Positions 54,439 through 64,000 are shown, counted from the stretch's first letter. The stretch: DNA of 64,000 bases from Oceanobacillus iheyensis HTE831 (GCF_000011245.1 NC_004193.1:1156501-1220500); one strand, 5' to 3'. Notes: generated by a model not told the origin, from the sequence alone. Made by a program: numbers and translations.

Positions 54439-55509
54439 ATGCATAATCGATTAAAAGGAATTCGATTCATATTTATTCGTTCCCATATTTTTGTACTATT
54501 CCTTTCTTCTGTTATCTTACTTTCCTTATTGTTATCGGTTCATGTTTTATTTGAACCGGAATGGTTAACAACGGAAAGTGTCTTTCTCTTTATTATTTCA
54601 CATTTTGTTATCGGTTTTCCATTAGCGTTTTACGCTGGGTTTAATGGTAATGGCAATTATTTAAAGACTAGTTTTGATGCTATTACATTACTAATCAAAC
54701 AATATGCAAACGGAAATTATCAGTCATCTATTCAACTACTGGATAATGAAGATGATGAGATTCATAGAGCATCTAATTCTTTAAATGAATTAGGGAAAAA
54801 ATTACAAGATCAAGTGAAATCATTACAAAAAATGGCGGATGAAAAATCAGAATTAGCGAAGTCAGCACATAAAACAGCTGTGATTGAAGAACGCCAGCGA
54901 ATTGCAAGGGATTTACATGATGCGGTAAGTCAAGAATTATTCGCACTTGCAATGTTATCCGAAGCGGCTATAAAACAATTAGATTTAAAACCAGAATTAG
55001 CTAAAGCTCAAATGCTAGAAGTCTCTCAATCTGCTCATCAAGCACAAACAGAAATGAGAGCATTATTATTACATTTACGCCCAGTATATCTAAGTGGTGA
55101 ATCTTTAATTGAAGGGTTACATAAATTAATTAATGAATTGAAGCAAAAAAGCAATCTACAGTTTACACTCAAATTTGATGATCAACTTGAAATGCAAGAA
55201 ACGATTGAAGAACATATTTTTCGAATAGTACCAGAATCATTATCTAATATTCTAAGGCATGCAAACGCAACCGAGGTATATGTGGAAATTTCGAAAAAAT
55301 CAGAAGAAATCTTTATTTTAATTGAAGATAATGGTGAAGGATTTGATATGACAGGGACTAGTGGGAAAAAGACTTCTTATGGATTAAAAACAATGAAAGA
55401 GCGTAGTGAAGAAATTGGTGGAACATTTACTGTCCGATCAAATGTAGATGAAGGCACTTATATCCAAATTAGAATACCATATGAAGAAGAATGGAGGAGA
55501 AGAACATGA
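54439..55509 (+). CDS. liaS: sensor histidine kinase LiaS
   Basis: 356 residues. Two membrane helices (about 12-35 and 48-66) with a short outside loop, a HAMP-like linker and coiled coil, then the HisKA_3 domain with EERQRIARDLHDAVSQELFA (phospho-His about residue 155). The HATPase part has NILRHANAT and EDNGEGFD. It senses lipid-II antibiotics in related bacteria through LiaF. Overlaps liaR by 4 bases. Confidence 0.92.
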   Translation: MHNRLKGIRFIFIRSHIFVLFLSSVILLSLLLSVHVLFEPEWLTTESVFLFIISHFVIGFPLAFYAGFNGNGNYLKTSFDAITLLIKQYANGNYQSSIQLLDNEDDEIHRASNSLNELGKKLQDQVKSLQKMADEKSELAKSAHKTAVIEERQRIARDLHDAVSQELFALAMLSEAAIKQLDLKPELAKAQMLEVSQSAHQAQTEMRALLLHLRPVYLSGESLIEGLHKLINELKQKSNLQFTLKFDDQLEMQETIEEHIFRIVPESLSNILRHANATEVYVEISKKSEEIFILIEDNGEGFDMTGTSGKKTSYGLKTMKERSEEIGGTFTVRSNVDEGTYIQIRIPYEEEWRRRT

Positions 55510-56135
55510 TTCGTGTCGTAGTTATTGATGACCATGATGTTGTTCGAAAAGGGATTGTAGCTTATTTGCAAACGGAAGAGGGGATAGAAATTGTTGGCCA
55601 GGCTTCTAGTGGTTTTGAAGGAGTTGAAATTGTTTTAAAAGAAAAACCAGATGTAGTCTTAATGGATTTAATTATGGAAAATGGAACGGGTATTGAAGCA
55701 ACAAAATTGATAATTAATGATTATCCAGATTGTAAAGTAATCATATTAACTAGTTTTTATGATGATGAGAAAGTCTTTCCAGCTATTGAAGCAGGAGCGT
55801 TCAGTTATATTTTAAAGACTTCAACAGCAAATGAAATTGCCAATGCTATTAAGAAAGCTGCGTCAGGAGAAAATGTAATTGAACCAAAAGTGGCGAGTAA
55901 AATGATGACTAATTTTCAATCACAGAAGAAGAAATTACATGATGACTTAACAGAGAGGGAAAGAGAAGTGCTTCTATGTATTGGAGAAGGGCTAACGAAC
56001 CAAGAAATAGGTGAAAAACTGTATATTGGTGTGAAAACAGTAAAAACCCATGTTAGCAATATCCTTTCGAAATTAGATGTACATGACAGAACACAGGCAG
56101 CTGTCTATGTTCACCGAAACAAATTATTAAAATAA
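55506..56135 (+). CDS. liaR: response regulator LiaR
   Basis: 209 residues, NarL/FixJ type. The receiver domain has IDDHDVVRKG (acidic pocket) and the phosphoacceptor Asp in DVVLMDLIMENGTG (about residue 54), with ILTS and LKTS as switch residues. The LuxR-type HTH is LTEREREVLLCIGEGLTNQE to VKTHVSNILSKL. ATG 55506 is in the liaS stop region, after GGAGGAGAAG. No liaIH target operon lies adjacent. Confidence 0.93.
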   Translation: MIRVVVIDDHDVVRKGIVAYLQTEEGIEIVGQASSGFEGVEIVLKEKPDVVLMDLIMENGTGIEATKLIINDYPDCKVIILTSFYDDEKVFPAIEAGAFSYILKTSTANEIANAIKKAASGENVIEPKVASKMMTNFQSQKKKLHDDLTEREREVLLCIGEGLTNQEIGEKLYIGVKTVKTHVSNILSKLDVHDRTQAAVYVHRNKLLK

Positions 56136-56170
56136 TTTGTTTCAAATTTTTGTCAAATAAGTCTAACTAA

Positions 56171-56200
56171 TTGTATTTCCATGTTCGGTTTCTGTATAAT
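56171..56200 (+). promoter_or_regulatory. candidate promoter of bdbC
   Basis: TTGTAT (56171-56176), 18 bases, TATAAT (56195-56200). Confidence 0.55.
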
Positions 56201-56234
56201 ACAACTGTACTTCAAAAGAGAGGACAAGGCATTT

Positions 56235-56672
56235 ATGAAGAAACTAACAAAAAAAGCAGAGAATTTATTACTGCTTATTTGGGTTCAAGCCTTTTTGGCA
56301 TTGGCCGGAAGCTTATTTTATTCTGAAGTAATGAACTATGTCCCTTGTGAATTATGCTGGTATCAACGGATATTAATGTATCCGCTTGTTTTGATATATG
56401 GGGTAGCAGCGATTAAAAAAGACATATCGTTTGCTTTGCCAGGTCTATTCATGAGCGGAATCGGATTGCTTGTATCTACATATCATTACTTAGTCCAGCA
56501 TGTCTCCATTTTTCAAGAAGTCGGAGGAGCATGCAGTGGCAGTGTTCCATGTAACGTGATTTACGTAAATTACTTTGGTTTTATTAGTATTCCTTTTATG
56601 GCAGGAGTCGCATTTCTAATCATATTTGTATTGCATCTTTTGATTTTAAGAGAACAAGGGAGGAAAGCGTAA
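56235..56672 (+). CDS. bdbC: thiol-disulfide oxidoreductase BdbC (DsbB-like)
   Basis: 145 residues with four membrane helices. Two cysteine pairs: PCELCW (about residues 38-43) near helix 2 and GACSGSVPC between helices 3 and 4, as in DsbB/BdbC. It passes electrons from extracytoplasmic thiols to quinone. ATG 56235 is chosen because the extension to 56181 overlaps the promoter -10. The next gene starts directly at its stop (TAAATG). Confidence 0.9.
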   Translation: MKKLTKKAENLLLLIWVQAFLALAGSLFYSEVMNYVPCELCWYQRILMYPLVLIYGVAAIKKDISFALPGLFMSGIGLLVSTYHYLVQHVSIFQEVGGACSGSVPCNVIYVNYFGFISIPFMAGVAFLIIFVLHLLILREQGRKA

Positions 56673-57143
56673 ATGGGTAAAAAGATGATTATTATCATTA
56701 GTGTCATCGTGTTATTATTTGTGGCGCTAATATTTGTAGTAAATTATAAAAATGATCAAGCTACACAAGATAGCCCGTATGGTGATAAAGATTTAGAACA
56801 AGAAACGATCGATCAATTAGATGATCCACTTTATCAAAATCAAATAATGCCGGATGATCTAAGTCAACAAATAGAAGACGGGGAATCAGTAACAGTGTAT
56901 TTCTACAGTCCCGTTTGTGTATATTGTCAAAATACAACTCCTTATTTGGTGCCTTTAGCAGAAGATATGGATGTAGATATGAAGAAATTAAACTTGTATG
57001 AATTTGATGCGGCTTGGGGAACTTTTTCTGTAGATTCTACTCCAACATTAGTACATTATGAAGATGGGGAAGAAGTTGCAAGGCTCATTGGACAAAAACC
57101 AGAAGAGGAATATCAAGCATTCTTCGAAGAATATGTAAATTAA
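56673..57143 (+). CDS. membrane-anchored thioredoxin-like protein
   Basis: 156 residues: an N-terminal anchor (MIIIISVIVLLFVALIFVV, 5-23), a linker of about 45 residues and a thioredoxin domain with active site SPVCVYCQNT (CVYC) and cis-Pro in DSTPTL. It lies outside the membrane and is translated with bdbC, so it is probably the thiol oxidase partner (functional counterpart of BdbA/BdbD; inference). GGAGGAAAG precedes the ATG. Confidence 0.85.
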   Translation: MGKKMIIIISVIVLLFVALIFVVNYKNDQATQDSPYGDKDLEQETIDQLDDPLYQNQIMPDDLSQQIEDGESVTVYFYSPVCVYCQNTTPYLVPLAEDMDVDMKKLNLYEFDAAWGTFSVDSTPTLVHYEDGEEVARLIGQKPEEEYQAFFEEYVN

Positions 57144-57214
57144 AAACATACTATGACAAACGGGGAAATCCATTTCTAAATGGTTTTTCCCGCTAAATCG
57201 TAGTATGTTTTTTA
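57144..57214 (+). terminator. terminator of bdbC and thioredoxin gene
   Basis: AACATACTA (57145-57153) pairs with TAGTATGTT (57201-57209) with inner CGGGGAAA / TTTTTCCCG, then TTTTT. Confidence 0.85.
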
Positions 57215-57339
57215 ATTGCAAAAGAAATGTGTGTACTTAGAATAACTAAATAATCGAACCAGCCACGTATGGCGAACATTTAAGTGCTCTATATAATGCT
57301 GCTAAACGAGGATTGCGTCTTTTTTATTGATTTTCCGAT

Positions 57340-57837
57340 TTAATTATCTTCTTCGTACATGGTGCCTGTAATGATAAATGGTCGTTCCATAATATATCCA
57401 GGTTTTTTAGCTTGCTGATCTTTATGTGCTTGTTTAAAATGATCGGATTCTTTCCAATTATTAAAGTCATCCTTTGATGCCCATTGAGTGAAGACAACAT
57501 ACATATTACTATCCGTTTGTTTTAATAGTCGCATTGCTTGGAATCCGGGCATTTTTTCGATACCACTACTACTATGTTTCATTCGATATTCAAAAGTAGC
57601 ATGGCTATCTTCTGATACAGGGATATGATTCATAATGACATAACCATGCTCTTGTATATTACCTATAGATTTTAGTACTTCATATTCTCTTCCGGAAGCA
57701 AATACCTTGTCATCAGTGCTTTCATAAAATGCGATTGCGCCTTCACTACTAATAATAAAAAAGAAATCAATTGATTTATATTTCTCCTGTATCTTTAGTA
57801 AGTAATCTATTGTTCCGCTAGTCATATAGGCCTTCAT
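57340..57837 (-). CDS. hmoB: heme-degrading monooxygenase HmoB (YhgC)
   Basis: 165 residues. The C-terminal ABM (antibiotic biosynthesis monooxygenase-like) domain is at about 65-155: FEYRMKHSSSGIEKMPGFQA, then YVVFTQWASKDDFNNWKES and HFKQAHK. B. subtilis HmoB, located next to pbpF, opens heme to release iron. ATG 57837 follows AAAGGGGGAG; the longer frame to 57900 has no site. Together with hemEHY nearby it covers heme turnover. Confidence 0.85.
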   Translation of the reverse strand: MKAYMTSGTIDYLLKIQEKYKSIDFFFIISSEGAIAFYESTDDKVFASGREYEVLKSIGNIQEHGYVIMNHIPVSEDSHATFEYRMKHSSSGIEKMPGFQAMRLLKQTDSNMYVVFTQWASKDDFNNWKESDHFKQAHKDQQAKKPGYIMERPFIITGTMYEEDN

Positions 57838-57996
57838 ATGAAACTCCCCCTTTATTCGTATTATAATACATATTACCCTGCAAAATTCAATTTTACACAT
57901 ATTAATTAAAATGATTATTAATTAATAGAGACTATATTCTTTAATATTGACGAATGATGACGTATAATGTAAATGTACACAGCTAGAGGTGAAGTT

Positions 57997-60168
57997 ATGA
58001 GAATGGAAAAGCGTAAGCAAAATAAGTTAGCTTACAAAAAGAAAACTCAATGGTTTTTCATTGCAATTGCCTCTCTTTTTATATTACTACTTCTTGGATA
58101 TGGTGTCGTTTTATTAGGTGGAAAAATTATAGCAAATGATGAAGAATTGATTCTCGATTTAAAAACGACAATACGAACAGAAGAAGGAGAAGTAATTGGG
58201 ACATTATATAAAGAAAATAGGGAGTTTACAAATCTAGACAGTCTACCAGATCATGTGAAAGAAGCTTTTATCGCGATTGAAGACAGGCGTTTTTATGAAC
58301 ATCAAGGAATTGATCTTAAATCAATTAGCAGAGCTGTATACCGTGATATTATTGCGATGAGCAAAGTTGAAGGTGGAAGTACGATTACACAACAACTTGC
58401 TAAAAATTTATTTTTGAGCAATGACAAAACATGGTCGAGGAAAATAAAAGAGACAATGGCAGCCTTATATTTAGAAAGGGAATTATCAAAGGATGAAATT
58501 CTTGAGTTATATGTGAATGAAGTTTACTTCGGTCAAGGTATTTATGGTATTCAAACTGCCTCAAAGTATTTCTTTTCCAAATCAGCTGATGAATTAACTG
58601 TAGCTGAAGGAGCAATGCTTGCAGGATTAATGAAAGGTCCAAACGGGTATTCTCCCATTAATCATCCAGATCGTGCGCTAGAACGAAGGAATGTTGTTTT
58701 ACATTCAATGGAAGATGCAGGATTTTTGAGTACTGAACAACGAGTTGCGGAGGAAGAAAAAACTTTAGGTATTGCTGTGCAAGAACCGAAAGCTTCTGAT
58801 CCATGGGTGGATAGTTATATTGATCTCGTAATGAAAGAGGCTTCAGAGAAACATCAACTTTCTGTTGAAGCACTACAAACGGGTGGGTATGACATTACTG
58901 TTTATATGGACCCTGAAATTCAACAGATTGCATATTCAGAAATGCAAAACGATGCATATTTCCCTGGAAATACGGAAGGTGTGGAAGGAGCATTTGTGAT
59001 GTTAGATGCTACTAATGCTCGGGTTGTTTCTGCAATTGGTGGGAGAGATTACCAAATTGGAGATTTAAATCGAACTGTAGTTAATCGTCAACCTGGTTCC
59101 ACTTTTAAACCTATAGCTGTATATGGACCTGCATTAATGCAGGGGGATGTATATACTCCTTTCACTTTGATTCCAGATAAAAAATCGGAAGAATATAATG
59201 TTGTCAATGCAAATGATGAGTATAAAGGTGAAATTCCTATTTATCAAGCCATTATGGAGTCGACCAATACTTCGGCTGTTTGGTTATTGGATGAGCTTGG
59301 AATTGACTACTCGAAGGGTTATTTGGAAAAACTAGGTATTAGTCTCGAGGATGATGGTTTATCTATAGCATTAGGTGGTCTTAAGTATGGAGTAACTCCT
59401 TTAAAAATGGCGCAGAGCTATCAGGCTTTTGCCTCCGGTGGTGATTTAACCCGAGCAACATCGATATCCAGTATTGAAAATCGAAACGAAGAAGTGATAT
59501 ATGAATCAACGTTAGAGAGGGAAAATGTATTTACTAGTCAAGTCGCTTGGAATATGACAGAAATGTTATCTGATACTGTGCTATCTGGAACGGCTTCTTC
59601 TGGTGAGTTTACTAAAGCACTCGCAGGAAAGACTGGATCTACACAACATACAATTGTAGATGGTGCTACGAAAGATGCTTGGTTTGTTGGATATACTCCT
59701 GAATATGTAAGTGCTATGTGGATGGGGTATGATAGCACAGATAAAGATCATTACTTAACAGGCGGTAGTTCTTATCCTACATCTTTAACAAAGAAAATTT
59801 TAACCGAAATAGATAGGCAAACAGATCGAGAAATGTCGAGCAGTTTTGAAATACCTGAGAATGTTGAACCACTTCCAGAACCAATTGAATTACCTACAAT
59901 TTCGGATATTACCGCCAACTATGAATTTGGAGGATTTTCGATAATCAAAGGAAATCTTAATTGGAATGGTTCATCTGATGAACGTGTTGTTTATCGTATT
60001 TATCAAGAGTCAGAAGGTGAAGATAAACTTATTGATGCAGTAAAAGGAGTAACCGAATATACAATTGACAATGTTTGGTTTAAAAACAATAAATATTACG
60101 TTGTTCCTTACGATCCGAACACAAAAATGGAAGGAACCAAGTCAGATTCTGTGACGTTTAGTTGGTAA
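57997..60168 (+). CDS. pbpF: class A penicillin-binding protein PbpF
   Basis: About 723 residues. One membrane helix (about residues 18-45), then a family 51 glycosyltransferase with EDRRFYEHQGID, GGSTITQQLAKNLFLS and LELYVNEVYFGQG. The transpeptidase domain has GSTFKP (catalytic Ser), STN and GKTGST. A C-terminal fibronectin-like tail follows. It builds cell-wall peptidoglycan and is forespore-linked in Bacillus. The start is ATG 57997 with AGAGGTG upstream; ATG 58003 is an alternative. Confidence 0.92.
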   Translation: MRMEKRKQNKLAYKKKTQWFFIAIASLFILLLLGYGVVLLGGKIIANDEELILDLKTTIRTEEGEVIGTLYKENREFTNLDSLPDHVKEAFIAIEDRRFYEHQGIDLKSISRAVYRDIIAMSKVEGGSTITQQLAKNLFLSNDKTWSRKIKETMAALYLERELSKDEILELYVNEVYFGQGIYGIQTASKYFFSKSADELTVAEGAMLAGLMKGPNGYSPINHPDRALERRNVVLHSMEDAGFLSTEQRVAEEEKTLGIAVQEPKASDPWVDSYIDLVMKEASEKHQLSVEALQTGGYDITVYMDPEIQQIAYSEMQNDAYFPGNTEGVEGAFVMLDATNARVVSAIGGRDYQIGDLNRTVVNRQPGSTFKPIAVYGPALMQGDVYTPFTLIPDKKSEEYNVVNANDEYKGEIPIYQAIMESTNTSAVWLLDELGIDYSKGYLEKLGISLEDDGLSIALGGLKYGVTPLKMAQSYQAFASGGDLTRATSISSIENRNEEVIYESTLERENVFTSQVAWNMTEMLSDTVLSGTASSGEFTKALAGKTGSTQHTIVDGATKDAWFVGYTPEYVSAMWMGYDSTDKDHYLTGGSSYPTSLTKKILTEIDRQTDREMSSSFEIPENVEPLPEPIELPTISDITANYEFGGFSIIKGNLNWNGSSDERVVYRIYQESEGEDKLIDAVKGVTEYTIDNVWFKNNKYYVVPYDPNTKMEGTKSDSVTFSW

Positions 60169-60270
60169 AAATGAGGCAAATTGATGACAAACACCTGCCT
60201 TCCCTATACACTCAAGTATTTAATAGCTATAGTAGACTATGAAGATAAGAGAATATAAAGGATGAATGAA

Positions 60271-61308
60271 ATGTCTATAATTAAAAATGATACAATTATT
60301 AAAGCTTATCAAGGTGAAGAAACGGATTATACGCCAGCTTGGTTTATGCGCCAGGCTGGAAGATCTCAGCCAGAATATCGTGCGTTGAAAGAAAAATATT
60401 CACTATTTGAAATTACACACCAACCAGAATTATGTGCGTATGTCACTCGTTTACCGGTAGAAAATTACGGGACAGATGCTGCTATCCTCTATAAAGATAT
60501 TATGTCCCCATTACCTTATATAGGTGTGGATGTAGAAATTAAAAGTGGTATTGGCCCCGTAATTCATAATCCAATACGTAATTTACAAGACGTAGAAAAG
60601 CTTGGAGTAATTAATCCAGTCTCAGACGTACCTTACGTATTAGATACGATTCGATTATTGACAGAAGAGCAACTAGAAGTTCCTCTAATAGGTTTCAGTG
60701 GTGCACCATTTACATTAGCAAGCTATATGATAGAAGGTGGGCCTTCCAAAAATTATTCTAAGACAAAAGCATTAATGTATCGGGAGCCTGAAACTTGGTT
60801 TGCATTAATGGATAAATTAAGTGACATGATTATTAGTTATGTAGACGCTCAAGTAGAAGCAGGTGCTAAAGCGATACAAATATTTGATTCTTGGGTAGGA
60901 TCATTAAATGCAGAAGATTATCGTGTATTTATTAAACCAGTAATGACGAGGATTTTTTCTGAATTAAGACGACATGAAGTGCCTCTCATTACATTTGGAG
61001 TAGGAGCAAGACATTTGCTTATGGAATGGAATGATTTGCCCGTGGATGTAATTGGCTTAGATTGGAGAACCTCTATTAATGAAGCACGAGAAATGGGAGT
61101 AACGAAAGTTGTTCAAGGAAATCTAGATCCAGCTATTTTATTGTCAGATTGGCAAACAATTGAACAGCGTACGAAGCAGATTTTAGATCAAGGTATGCAA
61201 TCAGGCAAACATGTATTCAATCTTGGTCATGGGGTAACACCAGATATTGAACCAGCTACATTAAAGAAATTAACAGAGTTGGTTCATAATTATAGCAAAC
61301 AGAAGTAA
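60271..61308 (+). CDS. hemE: uroporphyrinogen decarboxylase
   Basis: 345 residues. Signatures [16 protein letters not shown] (about 22-37) and [17 protein letters not shown] are intact. It converts uroporphyrinogen III to coproporphyrinogen III. ATG 60271 is preferred: AAAGGATG lies 7-8 bases before it and overlaps the alternative ATG at 60262. First gene of hemE-hemH-hemY, the coproporphyrin-dependent heme pathway of Gram-positives. TATAGT near 60228 may be the promoter -10. Confidence 0.95.
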   Translation: MSIIKNDTIIKAYQGEETDYTPAWFMRQAGRSQPEYRALKEKYSLFEITHQPELCAYVTRLPVENYGTDAAILYKDIMSPLPYIGVDVEIKSGIGPVIHNPIRNLQDVEKLGVINPVSDVPYVLDTIRLLTEEQLEVPLIGFSGAPFTLASYMIEGGPSKNYSKTKALMYREPETWFALMDKLSDMIISYVDAQVEAGAKAIQIFDSWVGSLNAEDYRVFIKPVMTRIFSELRRHEVPLITFGVGARHLLMEWNDLPVDVIGLDWRTSINEAREMGVTKVVQGNLDPAILLSDWQTIEQRTKQILDQGMQSGKHVFNLGHGVTPDIEPATLKKLTELVHNYSKQK

Positions 61309-61330
61309 ATTTTAAAGAGGTGTATGTAAC

Positions 61331-62269
61331 ATGGAAAAGAAAAAAATCGGATTATTAGTAATGGCATATGGAACTCCATATAAAGAGGAGGATATTGAAC
61401 CGTATTATACACATATTCGTCATGGCCGAAAACCTGATCCAGAAGCATTACAGGATTTAAAAGAACGCTATGAAGCTATTGGAGGAATTTCTCCATTAGC
61501 AAAGATTACAGAAGAACAGACGAAGGCATTAGAGAAGAAACTGAATGCGAATCAGGACCAATATGAGTTTAAAGCATATATTGGTTTAAAACATATTCAT
61601 CCGTTTATCGAGGATACTGTAGAAGAGATGGCAAAGGATGGTATTAAAGAAGCTATTTCTCTTGTTCTAGCACCTCATTATTCTACTTTCAGTGTTAAAT
61701 CTTATAATAAGCGTGCAAATGAAACAGCTGAAAAGTATGGCATTCAATTAGATTCCGTAGAAGATTGGTATACTGAGCCTGGTTTTATTAAGTTCTGGGC
61801 AGATGGAATAAAAGCAACTTATGCAGAAATGACGGAGGAAGAGCGAAATAATTCTGTGTTAATTGTATCTGCACATAGTCTTCCTGAAAAAATTCTTAAA
61901 GATGGTGACCCATACAAGCATCAACTAGAAGAAACTGCAAAACTAATTGTGGAAGAAGCGGATGTAAAAAATTATGCAGTAGGATGGCAAAGTGAAGGCA
62001 ATACACCAGATCCTTGGCTTGGTCCAGATGTGCAGGACTTAACGAGAGAGTTATATGAAAGTGAAGGATATAAAGCATTTATTTATACTCCAGTAGGTTT
62101 CGTAGCGGATCATTTGGAAGTTCTCTATGATAATGATTATGAGTGTAAAGTTGTATGTGATGAGATTGGTGCAAGCTATTATCGCCCAGATATGCCAAAT
62201 GTTCATCCTGAGTTCATTGAGACATTAGCAAATGTTGTAATGAAAAAAGCAAAGAGTGAAGTTAGATGA
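61331..62269 (+). CDS. hemH: coproporphyrin ferrochelatase
   Basis: 312 residues, the Bacillus-type monomeric soluble ferrochelatase (also called CpfC). LLVMAYGTP at the start, [22 protein letters not shown] with the metal His (about residue 183), and the [13 protein letters not shown] motif with Glu (about 264). It inserts Fe2+ into coproporphyrin III. AAAGAGGTG precedes the ATG; it overlaps hemY by 4 bases. Confidence 0.95.
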   Translation: MEKKKIGLLVMAYGTPYKEEDIEPYYTHIRHGRKPDPEALQDLKERYEAIGGISPLAKITEEQTKALEKKLNANQDQYEFKAYIGLKHIHPFIEDTVEEMAKDGIKEAISLVLAPHYSTFSVKSYNKRANETAEKYGIQLDSVEDWYTEPGFIKFWADGIKATYAEMTEEERNNSVLIVSAHSLPEKILKDGDPYKHQLEETAKLIVEEADVKNYAVGWQSEGNTPDPWLGPDVQDLTRELYESEGYKAFIYTPVGFVADHLEVLYDNDYECKVVCDEIGASYYRPDMPNVHPEFIETLANVVMKKAKSEVR

Positions 62270-63672
62270 CCACTAACAAGAAGGTTGTTGTTGTTGGCGG
62301 CGGAATTACAGGTCTATCCGCCGCCTACTATCTTCAAAAAGAAAAAGAAGCGCAAGAATTGCCAATTGATATCACTTTAGTAGAAGCGTCGGACCGAGTT
62401 GGTGGAAGAATTCATACAGTAAAACGTGATGGGTTCACGATTGAAAGAGGACCAGACTCATTACTATCTCGAAAGCCTGCTGCTATGGAATTAGTAAACT
62501 CACTGAACATTCAAAGTAAAGTTGTAAGAAATTCTACTGGACAGTCTTATATATTAGTAAAAAATAAATTACATAAAATGCCAAAAGGAGCCTATATGGG
62601 GGTTCCAAAAGAAATAAAACCTTTACTAAACTCAAAGGCGATATCTACACGTGGAAAATTACGAGCATTAATGGATGTAGTCTTGCCAAAATCAAAGGGT
62701 GCTAAAGATCAGTCTTTAGGTAGTTTTATGCGACATAGATTTGGTGATGAACTAGTTGATAATCAAATCGATCCCTTATTATCAGGCATACATTCCGGAG
62801 ATATTGATCAAATGAGTTTACAAGCAATTTATCCAATTTTTGAACGCATGGAACAAGAGTATGGTAGTGTAATGAAAGGATTACAGAAAACCATGCCAGC
62901 TTCGAAAACGAAAAAAACTTCTAAAAAGCCCTCTGTTGGCATGTTTTTCTCATTTGAAGGTGGTTTACAAACACTTGTGGATGCGTTGAGCAGTCACTTA
63001 AATGGTATTATTCAATGTAATCGAGCTGTAGATCATATTGAAAAAAAGGAAGATGGGTACCATTTATTACTAAATAACGGAGAGGTCCTTTTTGCTGATG
63101 TCGTTATTATGACTGCCCCTCATACGAAGGTTCCGGAGATGTTAAGTAAGCATGAGCCAATGAAACAACTAAACAAAATACCTGCTACATCTACGGCTAA
63201 CGTTATATTAGCATTTGATGATAAACAGATAAAACGTGATTTAGATGGAACAGGATTTTTAATAACAAGAAACAGTGATTATCGTATAACTGCCTGCACA
63301 TGGACACATCGGAAGTGGGCGAATACGACACCAGACGGTAAAGCTCTTCTACGTTGCTATGTAGGTAAGCCAGATGATCAAGGTGTTGTAGATCTGACGG
63401 ATGAGGAGATTACTGAAATAGTATTGAAAGATTTAAATAAAGTTATGAAAATAAAAGGGAAACCTCTGTTTTATGAGGTTACAAGATTCAAAAATGCTCG
63501 CCCGCAATATCATGTAGGACATCTTGATATTGTTCATGAAGTACGTCACTATATTGATCATTATTTACCTGGATTTGTTTTAACAGGAAGTTCTTATGAT
63601 GGTACAGGTATTCCAGATTGTATTGAACATGGAAAATCAAGTGCGCATCAAGCAATGAATCTGATCAAATAA
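62266..63672 (+). CDS. hemY: coproporphyrinogen III oxidase (HemY/CgoX)
   Basis: 468-residue FAD enzyme. The dinucleotide-binding motif [17 protein letters not shown] (7-23) is followed by [13 protein letters not shown] and ERGPDS. The end [20 protein letters not shown] contains the second FAD contact. In Gram-positives it oxidises coproporphyrinogen III to coproporphyrin III, the substrate of HemH. ATG 62266 overlaps the hemH stop, showing coupling. Last gene before a long terminator. Confidence 0.94.
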   Translation: MTTNKKVVVVGGGITGLSAAYYLQKEKEAQELPIDITLVEASDRVGGRIHTVKRDGFTIERGPDSLLSRKPAAMELVNSLNIQSKVVRNSTGQSYILVKNKLHKMPKGAYMGVPKEIKPLLNSKAISTRGKLRALMDVVLPKSKGAKDQSLGSFMRHRFGDELVDNQIDPLLSGIHSGDIDQMSLQAIYPIFERMEQEYGSVMKGLQKTMPASKTKKTSKKPSVGMFFSFEGGLQTLVDALSSHLNGIIQCNRAVDHIEKKEDGYHLLLNNGEVLFADVVIMTAPHTKVPEMLSKHEPMKQLNKIPATSTANVILAFDDKQIKRDLDGTGFLITRNSDYRITACTWTHRKWANTTPDGKALLRCYVGKPDDQGVVDLTDEEITEIVLKDLNKVMKIKGKPLFYEVTRFKNARPQYHVGHLDIVHEVRHYIDHYLPGFVLTGSSYDGTGIPDCIEHGKSSAHQAMNLIK

Positions 63673-63676
63673 TTGG

Positions 63677-63770
63677 AACACTGGAATATAAAATCGTTTA
63701 ATCGGACTAACTTTTTAATCTTTAGTTAGTATGAACATTTGATTAAATGGTTTTTGACCAGTGTTTTTTT
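63677..63770 (+). terminator. terminator of hemEHY
   Basis: AACACTGG (63677-63684) pairs with CCAGTGTT (63758-63765) around nested stems (CGTTTAATC/GATTAAATG; ACTAAC/GTTAGT), followed by seven T residues. A long, partly imperfect stem. Confidence 0.8.
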
Positions 63771-63831
63771 GTATGTAAAATAACGGTTCTATTGTGGTAG
63801 GATGAAGTAAATAGGGCAGGGGGAGAGGAAG

Positions 63832-64000
63832 TTGTTCCACATAGATATTAGTAAAGACTTGTACTTATCTATCTTTGAAAGAAGGCATGCATCTGATTTA
63901 TATCCATTAATAGAAAGAAACCGAGCATATTTGAGTAAATGGTTATCGTTTCCTCTGTACACAGATAAAATTGAAGATACGATAGAGTTTATTGATAAAT
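63832..64000 (+). CDS. GNAT acetyltransferase, RimL/YdaF-like (cut by window end)
   Basis: The first 56 codons are visible. Reading from TTG 63832: SKDLYLSIFERRHASDLYPL and NRAYLSKWLSFPLYTD. The pattern of an N-terminal beta strand, then a helix followed by L-x-W-L is typical of RimL/YdaF ribosomal-protein-type N-acetyltransferases. AGGGGGAGAGGAAG precedes the start. The catalytic region lies beyond the window, so the substrate cannot be judged. Confidence 0.65.
   Translation, partial: MFHIDISKDLYLSIFERRHASDLYPLIERNRAYLSKWLSFPLYTDKIEDTIEFIDK

Noticed and set aside
1..64000. tRNA, rRNA, prophage or insertion sequence with transposase
   Set aside because: No tRNA or rRNA motifs, phage structural genes or transposase-like frames were seen on either strand.

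Overview
The window is a low-GC Firmicutes chromosome segment. It has strong Shine-Dalgarno sites, sporulation genes (SASP, YhcN-type lipoprotein, YhaL, spsIKL) and a gene order that closely follows the Bacillus yha-prsA-hit-ecs-pbpF-hemEHY region. A Bacillaceae genus of the Oceanobacillus/Virgibacillus kind is my inference. I see no prophage, transposase, CRISPR array, rRNA or tRNA gene.

Layout. 0-3.3 kb: sigI-rsgI stress sigma/anti-sigma pair, a YhdB-like protein and a spore lipoprotein. 3.4-6.7 kb: yrrT-luxS-mccA-mccB, which recycles S-ribosylhomocysteine sulfur to cysteine; luxS sits where Bacillus subtilis has mtnN. 7.3-13.6 kb: M20 dipeptidase, YueD-like reductase, a 48-codon Gly/Cys-tailed membrane peptide, an ABC exporter pair and a methionine aminopeptidase. 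13.8-17.3 kb: NhaC-type antiporter behind a T-box whose specifier reads as UAC (Tyr), then azlCD and an XRE regulator with a small membrane protein. 17.4-22 kb: MneS-like cation exporter, IDEAL-domain protein, chemoreceptor, UMF1-family MFS protein. 22-28.8 kb: spsI-spsK-spsL spore polysaccharide genes (spsJ missing), a LamG/WbsX fusion, a zinc-dependent phospholipase C-like protein and fumC. 28.9-34.5 kb: SASP, msmX with a perfect cre box, a PucR-type regulator, yheA, a YhzC-like protein and yhaQ-yhaP. 34.6-38.3 kb: copper island ydhK / csoR-copA-copZ. 38.4-50.6 kb: yhaO-yhaN-yhaM-yhaL, prsA, yhaH, trpP (with a TRAP-type leader), hit, ecsAB. 50.8-57.1 kb: yhaA, ferritin-like protein, PAP2 phosphatase, liaF-liaS-liaR, bdbC plus an anchored thioredoxin. 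57.3-64 kb: hmoB, pbpF, hemE-hemH-hemY and the start of a GNAT acetyltransferase.

The least explained content is intergenic. Family A (five copies, about 180-415 bp) starts GTCTAGGAAATT and ends GCGCTTGCGCTTTTGTTCT; two copies end exactly at or one base from a neighbouring gene's stop codon, and one carries a triplicated 56-bp hairpin module. Family B (three copies, about 230-315 bp) has GAGGCTGGGACA-type terminal inverted repeats and always lies just past a stop codon. A third repeat-like segment lies at 9.5-9.7 kb. These look like non-coding structured or mobile elements that have settled at gene 3' ends.

Start codons were chosen from ribosome-binding-site spacing, so several differ from the longest open frame. 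Gene names rest on recalled family resemblance and synteny, not on a database search.
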